Positions 55,229 through 62,918 of a stretch of DNA of 64,000 bases are shown here, piece by piece. The stretch's first letter is position 1, and each line of letters opens with the position of its first letter. The stretch comes from Streptomyces sp. DvalAA-14. Lineage in GTDB: Bacteria > Actinomycetota > Actinomycetes > Streptomycetales > Streptomycetaceae. The stretch is from positions 101,836-165,835 of the forward strand of contig NZ_FMCH01000325.1 of NCBI RefSeq assembly GCF_900091855.1. The letters run 5' to 3'. Under the pieces are notes generated by a model that saw only the letters and a program-made list of their open reading frames with translations, had not been told where the DNA came from and did not search any database. A program made the translations under genes and the position numbers.

Positions 55229-56080
55229 GTGACCAGTCGGCAAGAATGTGAGCTGATTCCCTTCGTTGGCTACGGTGGTATCGATTTCGGCGCTCCGCGA
55301 AGCTCCCTGCGCGCATGGCTCGGTGTTCCATCGGCCATTTTCAGGCGGGCGAATTGGGCTCCGGAGGTATCCGATCAGTACCGGGAGTTGGGGGTCACGC
55401 TCAACTACGCCGTGGGTGGTCTCCTTGATTCCGTCGAGATGCACGGCCCCGCCAAGCCCATGTTTCAGGGGATTGATCTGCTGGGTGCTCCTTCGGAACA
55501 GGTGTTCGCCGACTTTTCCGCGCAAGGGCTGGCGGTGGACCGGGTCGATGGCGACTGGAACGTCCGGGAAGCAGGCATTTCCCTCTACTCGGCGAAGTCG
55601 CTGTTGCCCGAGAGCTGTTTCGATGCAGTGACCGCGTTTCGTGGCGGTGTACCTGCGGAGCCCGAGTTCTTCGATGGCCCGCCGTCGCAAGTCCAGGTTC
55701 TGCCGGTCTCAACGGAGAAGATGGGCGCGGTTCGGCTGGGGATGGATCGAGGACGAGTTCGGGAACTGCTCGGCGCCGGGATGGCGACTTGTGACTCAAC
55801 CGGTGAATTTGACGTTTTCTGGTGCGGGCTGACCGTTTGGTACGACGCCTCACAGCAGATCTGTAGAGTGTCGGCCGGATCGCCGGCTTCTGTGACGCTG
55901 GATGGTTTCGACATCCTTGGACGCACGTATTCGGAGCTGATCCGACACTTGGATAACGCGAGCGTCCCCTATACGGAGCGCGAGGCCGAGGTATTTCTCA
56001 GCGATCTCGGTATCCGGGCCCGGACGTCGAGAGCACATGATCCGACGTTGCCGGTCTCGGCGGTTGCGATCGGATCCTGA
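55229..56080 (+). CDS. Probable immunity protein for the RHS nuclease-like tip; internally duplicated
   Basis: 283 residues, GTG at 55229, 4 bp after the toxin stop. Position directly after the toxin tip makes it the presumed immunity protein, as in other polymorphic toxin loci. The protein is built of two similar halves: about 10-125 (GIDFGAPRSSLRAWLGVPSA, then GVTLNYAVGGLLDSVEMHG, DLLGAPSEQVFADF) and about 165-275 (RLGMDRGRVRELLGAG, GLTVWYDASQQICRVSAG, DILGRTYSELIRHL). No signal peptide, so cytosolic. I do not recognise a named family. GC content is lower than in the flanking genes. Confidence 0.72.
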   Translation: MTSRQECELIPFVGYGGIDFGAPRSSLRAWLGVPSAIFRRANWAPEVSDQYRELGVTLNYAVGGLLDSVEMHGPAKPMFQGIDLLGAPSEQVFADFSAQGLAVDRVDGDWNVREAGISLYSAKSLLPESCFDAVTAFRGGVPAEPEFFDGPPSQVQVLPVSTEKMGAVRLGMDRGRVRELLGAGMATCDSTGEFDVFWCGLTVWYDASQQICRVSAGSPASVTLDGFDILGRTYSELIRHLDNASVPYTEREAEVFLSDLGIRARTSRAHDPTLPVSAVAIGS

Positions 56081-56200
56081 CCACCAGCGGGGTAGCCCGA
56101 TCGGAATCAATGCGGCTGACACAGAGTAGGTTGATCTGTCGCAGGGTGATGAAGCGGCAGACGAGTTTGAGCAAGACTGCGGGAAGATCAGGACTTTCCC

Positions 56201-56764
56201 TTGGCCGGGATCGAGAATCTAGAGGAATTCGTCCGCAGTGCGGCATCCGTGCAGGCAGTTGCATTCGCTGCTGCCTGCACAGAACGGGCCGCCCCCATCC
56301 TGTTCTGGGTGGTTTCCGCGGATGGGCGTACTAGCGATCTGGAGACGTATGCGAGCGCCCTGGATGTCTTGTGGTCTCCCAATAACCTTACGTCTGAACA
56401 ATTTATCGAAAGGCGTGAAAGGATTGTCTTGATGCAGGAGCTTGCCGTGGGTGACGACGTCATCGGGGCTCGTGCATTCGCGTACCAGGGAGCCGTCGCT
56501 CTCCACACGGCCTTGGGTGTCCCTGCGGGACTGGGGGGCACAGTCCTGCACGATTGTTCATCGACGCTCCGTAATTTCTCTTTCCGGCTCGAACGGCGCT
56601 GTAATACGCGCCTGTTGGACGAAGAAGATGAGATCCAACGGCAGGATATTGCTGACCTGACAGCAGTTGATGGTGACGCGGATGCGCAGTTGATGGAACA
56701 ACGTCAACGGGCCGCAGCGCTGGGGCGGAAATGGCTTGCCCTGGCAGTCGAGCGGTTCGGCTGA
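56201..56764 (+). CDS. DUF416-like protein, possible orphan immunity protein
   Basis: 187 residues, TTG at 56201 with AGGA upstream; no ATG is close. The N-terminus VQAVAFAAACTERAAPILFW and SALDVLWSP resemble DUF416 proteins, whose members occur in toxin-immunity neighbourhoods; resemblance is from memory and moderate. The C-terminal half is acidic and helical (DEEDEIQRQDIADLTAVDGD). It lies between one toxin-immunity pair and the orphan tip cassette, without a toxin of its own in front, so it could be an immunity gene left after toxin loss. Confidence 0.6.
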   Translation: MAGIENLEEFVRSAASVQAVAFAAACTERAAPILFWVVSADGRTSDLETYASALDVLWSPNNLTSEQFIERRERIVLMQELAVGDDVIGARAFAYQGAVALHTALGVPAGLGGTVLHDCSSTLRNFSFRLERRCNTRLLDEEDEIQRQDIADLTAVDGDADAQLMEQRQRAAALGRKWLALAVERFG

Positions 56765-56799
56765 TTTTTTTGCTTGGCGAGCGCCGCCGGCGAGATTTC

Positions 56800-56935
56800 A
56801 GGTCACCGTGGTCATTGTCACCACCATCGACCACGACCTTGTGGACGTGACGGTGAATGCCACAGTGGCGAAGGAAGCCGCAGCCGCGACGCGGGCCCCC
56901 GCGAAGGGGGTTGGTGAAGGGGGTTGGTGAAGGCG
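56800..56935 (+). pseudogene. Remnant of the HINT N-terminal part in front of the orphan tip
   Basis: FQVTVVIVTTIDHDLVDVTV, read from about 56798, matches HKVTAVIVTTTDHDFVDLTV of the RHS HINT domain. The frame ends at a TGA (56928-56930). Two tandem copies of the 13-bp unit GAAGGGGGTTGGT (56903-56915, 56916-56928) lie at the break; a duplication of 13 bases is frame-destroying. Confidence 0.65.
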
Positions 56936-57748
56936 CGTGACTCCGCGGCCGCCAAGTCGGCCGCGAAGAAGGCCGCCTATGGCCTGGCCGCCTCCGCCGC
57001 GATCCTCGCCACCCTCGGCGCCACCCACCACGCCACCACCGACCACACCACCACCGCGGCAGCCGTCATCTCCCCGGCCTCAGCCTCAGCCCCGGCTGCG
57101 GCCCGGGGCGGCCACCTCACCACCACCTTCCACCACCCCTTCTACGACCAGACCCAGGCCGCCTTCGTCGAAGCGAAGGACCTCCACCCCGGCGACACCC
57201 TCCAAACCCCCACCGGCACCAACCAGATCACCGCCGTCCGCCTCCACCACGCCAACACCACCACCTACGACCTCACCATCGGCGACCTCCACACGCACTA
57301 TGTCCTCGCCGGAACCACGCCGATCTTGGTGCATAACTGCAGTGGTGGAACTGCTCCGAATGGAGCTGCCTGCTCCTGCAATGGCTCGACGAACCCTTCA
57401 AATGCGGACCTGGTCCAAGCCATCGCCACTCGTGCTCAAGCTCGATTGGGTGGCAGCGGGGCTGTCTCGGGAAACGCTAAGCATGCGTATGCCGATACTC
57501 TCCTTACTCGCTACCAGGGCATCTACGGGAATCGTGGTCTAATTACCGAACAAAGCTACTTGAGAGGATTGCCCGTCCCACGAGGCACGGCGGGAAGCGC
57601 ACGGCCAGATGTCTTCGATCCGGCTGGGGGTATCGTGTATGACTATAAGTTCGTCAAGAACCCCGGCCTGGGGATCGGGAAGTGGCAGGCGGATAAAAAC
57701 GCCCTAAACGTCCCAGGTGTGAATCTGACGGTGGAGGTGAACCCGTGA
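56924..57748 (+). CDS. Orphan RHS C-terminal tip: partial HINT domain plus PD-(D/E)XK-like nuclease
   Basis: 274 residues from a TTG/GTG at 56924/56927. Residues 1-140 duplicate the RHS HINT half (AAKKAAYGLAASAAILATLG, then GHLTTTFHHPFYDQTQAAFV), ending in VHNC. A new tip follows (about 140-274). It has RPDVFDPAGGIVYDYKFVKN, where Asp, Tyr-Asp-Lys-like spacing (D..., VYDYK) fits the PD-(D/E)XK nuclease fold of Tox-REase domains. No RHS stalk or signal precedes it, so as it stands it is probably silent, or made as a free cytosolic protein. Its stop overlaps the start of the next gene (GTGA). Confidence 0.75.
   Translation: MVKARDSAAAKSAAKKAAYGLAASAAILATLGATHHATTDHTTTAAAVISPASASAPAAARGGHLTTTFHHPFYDQTQAAFVEAKDLHPGDTLQTPTGTNQITAVRLHHANTTTYDLTIGDLHTHYVLAGTTPILVHNCSGGTAPNGAACSCNGSTNPSNADLVQAIATRAQARLGGSGAVSGNAKHAYADTLLTRYQGIYGNRGLITEQSYLRGLPVPRGTAGSARPDVFDPAGGIVYDYKFVKNPGLGIGKWQADKNALNVPGVNLTVEVNP
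56951..57340 (+). repeat. HINT coding sequence, copy 2 of a duplicated block
   Basis: Second copy of the block at 54433-54810. See the first copy for the identical stretches. Homology ends at the codon for the Cys of VHNC. Confidence 0.9.
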
Positions 57749-58410
57749 GCAAGGTAGATGCGGCGACAGTCAAGCGGGTTACAAATGACTGGGCAAGTGT
57801 GTACTCAGAGTTCGATGTATGGCGGCCTTTGAGACTGCTCAGGCGCATCGGCCCGGTGCTCCAAGGCGTCACGCTCGACCGATCTACCTCGGGTGATGCG
57901 TACTTTCCGACCGTGCACATCCATGCGCTCACCCGAGAGTTCCCCGTCATCTCCCTGGCTCTGGGTCAGCGTCTCGTCGCGAATTCCGGGGTGCAGGAGG
58001 CTGTCAAATTCTCTCGTCATGTGGAGGATTACCCCGACGCCTCTAGGCGGCTAGCCGAGCAGGCTGGCCTGAGCCTAGATGTAAGGCCGACGATCGAAGA
58101 CATTGTCCGGGAGCTTCGCGCCTTTTCCATCTCTCAGCAGGCCCAAGGCAACCCACCTGCAGTGAATGAAGTCGAGGACAGCGTCCTGATCCCTGCTGCA
58201 ATTGGATCTCTTGATATTGTCGAGGAGAGCTTGCAGCTAGCCCGGGACCTTCTGGATAGCTGGCCCAAAGCGCAACTTCCGCTGAATTGGATTTCGGGGG
58301 AGAAATGGTTTGATGGGCTATTTGCAAGGGCGGGGGATGCTAATTCTCTTTGCGAGACCGTAGATAGTCAGATCGCCTTTCACAAGCTTGCAAAGGTCCG
58401 AGATGATTAG
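57745..58410 (+). CDS. Probable immunity protein for the orphan tip
   Basis: 221 residues, GTG at 57745 overlapping the tip's stop, with GGAGGTGAACCC upstream. No signal peptide or known motif; helical (EDYPDASRRLAEQAGLSLDV, SQQAQGNPPAV). Translational coupling to the toxin tip gives the function by position. Codon use is less GC-rich than in the chromosome around. Confidence 0.7.
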   Translation: MSKVDAATVKRVTNDWASVYSEFDVWRPLRLLRRIGPVLQGVTLDRSTSGDAYFPTVHIHALTREFPVISLALGQRLVANSGVQEAVKFSRHVEDYPDASRRLAEQAGLSLDVRPTIEDIVRELRAFSISQQAQGNPPAVNEVEDSVLIPAAIGSLDIVEESLQLARDLLDSWPKAQLPLNWISGEKWFDGLFARAGDANSLCETVDSQIAFHKLAKVRDD

Positions 58411-58432
58411 CCGGTAGGGATATGAAGTTGCC

Positions 58433-58454
58433 CCACCGGATTTTATTCCGGTGG
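58433..58454 (+). terminator. Hairpin after the orphan immunity gene
   Basis: CCACCGGA-TTTTAT-TCCGGTGG, an 8-bp stem with an AT loop, 22 bp past the stop codon. Confidence 0.65.
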
Positions 58455-58514
58455 AGCCTATGCGGTGTCTGACGGCAGTAGTTGACGGCAACGTCAACGG
58501 ACGAATCTAGGGCT

Positions 58515-59087
58515 ATGACTGAAGAAAGTGCGCGGCTGGTTGCTCTCGAACGCCACGTTCGGGGCTTCTGGGACGGGCACATCATTGAGGCCGCAACTTG
58601 GGAGCGCGGGCCGATCCTGGAGCGGGTGCCACGCTTCGCCACCTACCGTGTACTTCCTGAGCGGGCTGGTGAGGCTTGGATCTACGTGACGTTGGGATGC
58701 TCGCTTCTCGGCCCTGCCGCCGGGGGGACGGAGTTCTTCGTCATGTCGCCTTTTGCTGACGAAGGTCACTCCGAAACCCTGGCAATCGTCGGCCATTATC
58801 ACTCGTTTGAGGCTCACCGGCTCGACATTGGGTCAGTCATCCGTATGGGACGCCCGTGGATGCGGGACTCGCGGATGGATCACCTGCTCGTCAGTCTTCC
58901 TTATCCGTATGGTCCGGGTCTTGAATGGGCGCCGCCGGAGGCCGGTGGAGCGCGATTCTTGTGGCTACTGCCGATTCATCAGAGCGAAGCCGAGTTTATA
59001 AGGAGCCGGACGCTTGATGAATTTGAATCCCTTATGGATGCCAGGGGTGCGAACGTTTTGGACCCCAATCGAGATCCGATCGTTTGA
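58515..59087 (+). CDS. Suppressor-of-fused (SUFU) domain protein, probable immunity protein
   Basis: 190 residues, ATG at 58515; an in-frame TTG at 58482 is possible. The SUFU-like fold is seen in IYVTLGCSLLGP, EFFVMSPFADEGHSETLA, MDHLLVSLPYPYGPGLEW and FLWLLPIHQSEAEFI, ending in DPNRDPIV. In bacteria SUFU-domain proteins are a known immunity superfamily next to polymorphic nuclease toxins. Here no toxin tip precedes it directly, so it may be a spare immunity gene. Confidence 0.82.
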   Translation: MTEESARLVALERHVRGFWDGHIIEAATWERGPILERVPRFATYRVLPERAGEAWIYVTLGCSLLGPAAGGTEFFVMSPFADEGHSETLAIVGHYHSFEAHRLDIGSVIRMGRPWMRDSRMDHLLVSLPYPYGPGLEWAPPEAGGARFLWLLPIHQSEAEFIRSRTLDEFESLMDARGANVLDPNRDPIV

Positions 59088-59493
59088 AATTATCCTCATG
59101 CGGTTTCAGGAATTCCGGGTGAGATCCGGGTGGCTTCACATTCTGTGAATTTGCGGCTGCGCTGAAGCTCCACGGGAAATGATTCGCGTGGAGCTTCAGC
59201 GGTCGGCTGGACCGAGGTGCCTGCGGTGCGCTCTTCAGGAAAGCGGTGCAGCGACTGAGAGAGGATGGCGGGTCACGTCTGCCGCCAGGTCCGCCAGGGA
59301 CGGGTGATGATCTCCCGATAGGTGTGGTGGGACGGGTTCTGGCCGCAGGGCCGCAGCGCCAGTGCTGCGGTTTGGTGAAGTCCCCGCTCGTCGGTGACGT
59401 CTCACCGTCCACAGCGCACTGCAGGGCGTACGGAACCGGCTCCGCGTCCGGCTCCGCATCCGGCTCACGGTCGGGCCCCGTCGTGGCGTCGGG
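59088..59493. other. Gene-free stretch after the toxin-immunity region
   Basis: Holds a strong hairpin (59160-59201) and, at about 59432-59467, two and a half copies of GGCTCCGC(G/A)TCC. Otherwise nothing recognised. It marks the border to the GC-rich chromosome. Confidence 0.5.
59160..59201 (+). terminator. Strong hairpin terminator after the SUFU gene
   Basis: GCTGAAGCTCCACG (59161-59174) pairs perfectly with CGTGGAGCTTCAGC (59187-59200), one more C-G pair outside, loop of 12 bases. Confidence 0.8.
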
Positions 59494-60633
59494 TCAGTGT
59501 GCCTCGCCGAGTTGCCAGATGTGCACAGTGGTCTGGTCCTTGGAGACCGTGTACCACGTACCGCAGCCCGCCGAGCGGGCTGGCCCGGAGACCGGGAAGG
59601 GGTAGCTGACCTCACCGGTCAGGGTCATCGAGGAGAGGTCCACGAGCCAGTGGCGGCCCGCGCCGTTGCGGGCGTCGCTCTCGGAAGACCCGGCCACGAC
59701 GGTGTCCTCGGCGAGGAAGGCCGCCTCGTAGTCCCAGTAGACCCTGTCTCCACCAGTGCTGTCGGGATGGGGCGGCAGGGCGCTCTGGGCATCCAGTTTC
59801 CTCAGGACGGCGCCGTCCTGTGCTTGCTGGAGGGTGAGGGACCACTGTCCGACCGGGACGGTCAGCAGGCTCCGGCCGGAGGGGCTCGCTCCCAGAAGTA
59901 TCCGCTCGATGCCGAACGGTTCGGCGGTCAGGTGCCGACCGTTCCAGTGTCCCCACAGCACAGGTGAGTCCTCCTCACCCTCGGCGATGCTGAGACCCAT
60001 CTGCGTGGGGTCGGGGTGCGGGGTGTGCTCCGAGCCCGAGGCCACCGTCGTGGTCTCCACCCGTCCCATGACCTCTCCGTCCGCCGCATTGACGACCAGC
60101 CACAGCTCCTGATCGTCGGCGTCGTCTTCGGCAACATGGTCATCGGCACCGTCATTGGCGTCCGTGTCACCGGCCAGGGGGCCGCGGACGTGGATCCAGA
60201 CCAGTGTTCCGTCCGCGTTGACCATGGCCGAACCACTGTCGGCGTGGAAGTGGTCCTCGTCATCGGCGTATTCGGCGAACGAGCGGTGCAGCAGGGGGCA
60301 ACTGCCGTCCCAGCAGCCGTGCCGCACTTCCCAGCGTGTCGCGCCGCCGGCATCCACCGACCGTACGGCGTGCGGGCCGGCGAACACCACGTGCTCCTGG
60401 TCGGGTGAGACCGCCACCGTTCCGAAGCGCCGCGGCCAGGGCGCCGGGAAGCGGATCACTGACGTCCGGCTCGGGTCGGATGTTCCCAGGTCGACGGTCA
60501 CGACCTCGCGATCGCCGCGCTGGACGAGCAGCCGGCCCGCACGGCCGGGCCAGTGCAGCACCTGCGGGGCCGCGGCGGACGCCGGATCCAGCGGAGCGGG
60601 GACAGTGGTGACGAGACGAGCGGCGATGGTCAC
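59494..60633 (-). CDS. Beta-propeller-like protein of unknown function
   Basis: 379 residues from the GTG at 60633, which follows TGGAGGATTCC. The sequence shows repeating beta-strand blades ending in W or Y-rich turns (VAVSPDQEHVVFAGPHAVRS, GTLVWIHVRG, QELWLVVNAADGEVMGR, RSLLTVPVGQWSLTLQQ, GTWYTVSKDQTTVHIWQL), as in WD40/YVTN-type propellers. One acidic insert (DTDANDGADDHVAEDDADDQ) lies at about residue 160-180. No signal peptide. No partner gene; role unknown. Confidence 0.65.
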   Translation of the reverse strand: MTIAARLVTTVPAPLDPASAAAPQVLHWPGRAGRLLVQRGDREVVTVDLGTSDPSRTSVIRFPAPWPRRFGTVAVSPDQEHVVFAGPHAVRSVDAGGATRWEVRHGCWDGSCPLLHRSFAEYADDEDHFHADSGSAMVNADGTLVWIHVRGPLAGDTDANDGADDHVAEDDADDQELWLVVNAADGEVMGRVETTTVASGSEHTPHPDPTQMGLSIAEGEEDSPVLWGHWNGRHLTAEPFGIERILLGASPSGRSLLTVPVGQWSLTLQQAQDGAVLRKLDAQSALPPHPDSTGGDRVYWDYEAAFLAEDTVVAGSSESDARNGAGRHWLVDLSSMTLTGEVSYPFPVSGPARSAGCGTWYTVSKDQTTVHIWQLGEAH

Positions 60634-60991
60634 GGAATCCTCCAGCCACGGACAACGCGCGACGCGCGAGCTTGACGGCGCCACCCTAGAGGTGGGAACG
60701 CGCTCGCCCGGCCGCGGTCGAGCGGTGACGTCAGGGCGTCGTCCAGTCGGCGCCGCGGCTCGACGGGTGGTCCCGGGATTGTCCGGCCGGTCGCGAGATG
60801 CACGCCCGGGGGCTGTTCAGCCGCAACTACTGGCTCGATGCCGAGACGGCCGAGCTGGTCACACCCCTTGACCTGCTCGCCCCCTACGCCGGGCGCGGTC
60901 ACCCGAGTCGTCGCGCGTTCCCGGCCAGGCCACAGAATGCGGCGAGGCTACTGACCCGGGTCACGACGGGCATTCCCCTTCGCCCCGCCGC
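60634..60991. other. Gene-free stretch with a possible coding remnant
   Basis: No full gene. On the plus strand at 60798-60890 a short reading looks protein-like (GLFSRNYWLDAETAELVTPL), but it has no domain I recognise and runs into junk; it may be a gene remnant. Confidence 0.35.
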
Positions 60992-61528
60992 TCAGCGTGC
61001 CGCAAATGCCGCGGTGAGTTGGAGCAGGATGGCGCCGGCCAAGAAGGGCCACAGGGGGCGGGGTTGCCAGCGTCGGGCGGGTGGGCCGGGGGAGGTGTGT
61101 TCGGCGGTGAGGAAGTCGAGGATCGCCTTGCGGGCCCGGCGGGGGCGGGGGGTGCGTTGGAAGAGGGGCTGGCGCAGCCGGTGGCCGTCCTTCGTCGTGA
61201 TCAGGAGGTTCCCGGCGCCGTAGACCTCGACGCCGGCGACGTCGGCCACATCGACGTGCCGGACCACGAAGGGGTAGTAGACGCTGATCACGCCGTCCGC
61301 GAGGTCGATGCGGGCCGCACCGGCCACCTGGAGGACGAGCCAGCCGAAGAGGGAGACGAGCATCGCGTCGCGCACGCGGGCCGGCAGCCCCGGGTCGGCG
61401 CCGGAGCGGAACTGGGCCAGCACACCGACGGCCGCCCAACAGCCGTACAGGCCGTAGCCCAGCCCCCGGATTCCGCGCGGCCCGAGCACCTGCCGCCGGA
61501 CATCGCCACGCGTACCCCACCGCTCCAC
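60992..61528 (-). CDS. Small membrane protein with PH-like central domain
   Basis: 178 residues, GTG at 61528; start uncertain. Two hydrophobic helices near the N-terminus (GIRGLGYGLYGCWAAVGVLA and AMLVSLFGWLVLQVAGAARI), a beta-rich middle (LADGVISVYYPFVVRHVDVA, LLITTKDGHRLRQPL) like bacterial PH-domain membrane proteins, and a final helix (PLWPFLAGAILLQLTAAFAA). Function unknown. Confidence 0.62.
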   Translation of the reverse strand: MERWGTRGDVRRQVLGPRGIRGLGYGLYGCWAAVGVLAQFRSGADPGLPARVRDAMLVSLFGWLVLQVAGAARIDLADGVISVYYPFVVRHVDVADVAGVEVYGAGNLLITTKDGHRLRQPLFQRTPRPRRARKAILDFLTAEHTSPGPPARRWQPRPLWPFLAGAILLQLTAAFAAR

Positions 61529-61603
61529 CTACTGAGCGTAGGGCCGGAACGGGAACAGCGGAACGGCGCGCGCACCGGACACCCGCCCGAGTGGGAAGCG
61601 GCG

Positions 61604-62848
61604 TCAGGGGGCGAGCGGATCGATCACCACCTGGGCCTCGATGTCCCGCACCTGCTTGGTGTCCTGATCGACCGCCTCCTGGTCGGGCCCGGACAGCAGC
61701 ACCCAGCCGAGTGTGGTGAACAGGTCCTCGGTCTTGGGCACCCGGGAGCCATTGGGGTAGCGGCAGGCCATCTTCTGGAAGCAGGCCAACTCGCGCGCCG
61801 CGTCGAGCACTTCAGCGTTGCTCATGGTTCCGCTGTTCGGGGCGGAGAGCCACACCACCCGGGTGGGCCGCACGATCTCGAATCCCGGGGTGAAGGAGTC
61901 GTCCAGATGATGCCGCACGGCACGGTCGACCTGGCAGTCCCCGGTCGCGAGCCGCGCGGCCTGCTGCCCGCAGCCGCCGTCGAGGCGTGCCGCGATCTCG
62001 ATCAGCCGGGGGCCACCGTCCGTCAGCATGATCTCGGTGTGCGTGCATCCCGTCCGGATGCCGACGGCCTCGGCGACCCGGCGCGTGTAGGACTCCAGAA
62101 CGCCGACCAGCGGATCGTGGGGTCGGAGATAATCCTCCGCGTCGTAAACCCCGACACGCTCCCCGCGCGTCGACTTGGTGTACTGGACGACGGCCACCAC
62201 GCCCAACTCCCCGTCGACGGAGTAGGTGTCCACGACGAATTCCGTTCCTGAGGCGAACTCCTGCATCAGAATGCTGTCGTTGGACAGGTCGAACATATTG
62301 ATCGAGCCCAGCAGCCGCCGGAAGGGGGGCCGCCAGTCCGCGCCGGCCTCCACCTTGTGCACCCCGTCGGTCCCGCCGCTGCAGCGCGGTTTGAGAATCA
62401 GCGGCTGCCCCTCCATGCCCGTCGTCCGCAGCCAGTCGGCGGCCTCTTCCTCGGTCGTGGCGGCGAAAGTCCGCAGGTGCGGGATGCCGGCGTCCGCCAC
62501 GGCCTGGAGCATGGGCCACTTGTCCCGGCGCGCCGCGGAGAGCCCGGGCACATTGCCCGTCCCGGGCGCCAGCTCCTCGATCAGCGCGTCGACGAGCATG
62601 ACCGCGGACTCGTTGCCGGGTATGACGGCTATCGGGTCGTAACCGCGCACGATGCGGGCGAGTTCGGTCAGGTCCCCGTCGTAGAAGTGCGACGCGCTGA
62701 AGGCATCGGGCTTCCAGCCGTGCAGGTACGACTTCAGTGGCGCCGGTGTGCTCAGAACGGCGACCGGTTCGACTCCCCGCCGCCGAAAGGCGTGCGCGTA
62801 CTCGACGGCCTCGGAATAGGGATCGACCAGGACTACATGGCGTGGCAT
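61604..62848 (-). CDS. ATP-grasp ligase
   Basis: 414 residues, ATG at 62848 after AAAGGGAAGC. N-terminal Rossmann-like part (RHVVLVDPYSEAVEYAHAF), then ATP-grasp: PLILKPRCSGGTDGVHKV with the ATP-binding Lys, SILMQEFASGTEFVVDTYSV, and THTEIMLTDGGPRLIEIAAR with metal-binding Glu and Arg. This is the branch of amino acid and peptide ligases of natural-product pathways (such as BacD- or RizA-type), joining a carboxylate to an amine through an acyl phosphate. It follows an MFS exporter gene by 70 bp on the same strand, so product export is likely. Substrates unknown. Confidence 0.85.
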   Translation of the reverse strand: MPRHVVLVDPYSEAVEYAHAFRRRGVEPVAVLSTPAPLKSYLHGWKPDAFSASHFYDGDLTELARIVRGYDPIAVIPGNESAVMLVDALIEELAPGTGNVPGLSAARRDKWPMLQAVADAGIPHLRTFAATTEEEAADWLRTTGMEGQPLILKPRCSGGTDGVHKVEAGADWRPPFRRLLGSINMFDLSNDSILMQEFASGTEFVVDTYSVDGELGVVAVVQYTKSTRGERVGVYDAEDYLRPHDPLVGVLESYTRRVAEAVGIRTGCTHTEIMLTDGGPRLIEIAARLDGGCGQQAARLATGDCQVDRAVRHHLDDSFTPGFEIVRPTRVVWLSAPNSGTMSNAEVLDAARELACFQKMACRYPNGSRVPKTEDLFTTLGWVLLSGPDQEAVDQDTKQVRDIEAQVVIDPLAP

Positions 62849-62918
62849 CTGTCTGCTTCCCTTTCTACGGTGTTCCCGCTGATCGCGCGAACTTCCGTGG
62901 TACGCATGGTGCGTCGAC

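Noticed and set aside
54433..57340. Duplicated HINT block as a mobile element or integron-like array
   Set aside because: No transposase, integrase, terminal inverted repeats or attachment-like sites flank the copies; homologous recombination in toxin DNA is simpler.
58482..58514. Upstream TTG start for the SUFU gene
   Set aside because: The ATG at 58515 gives the family's natural start, and the extra 11 residues are polar with no match.
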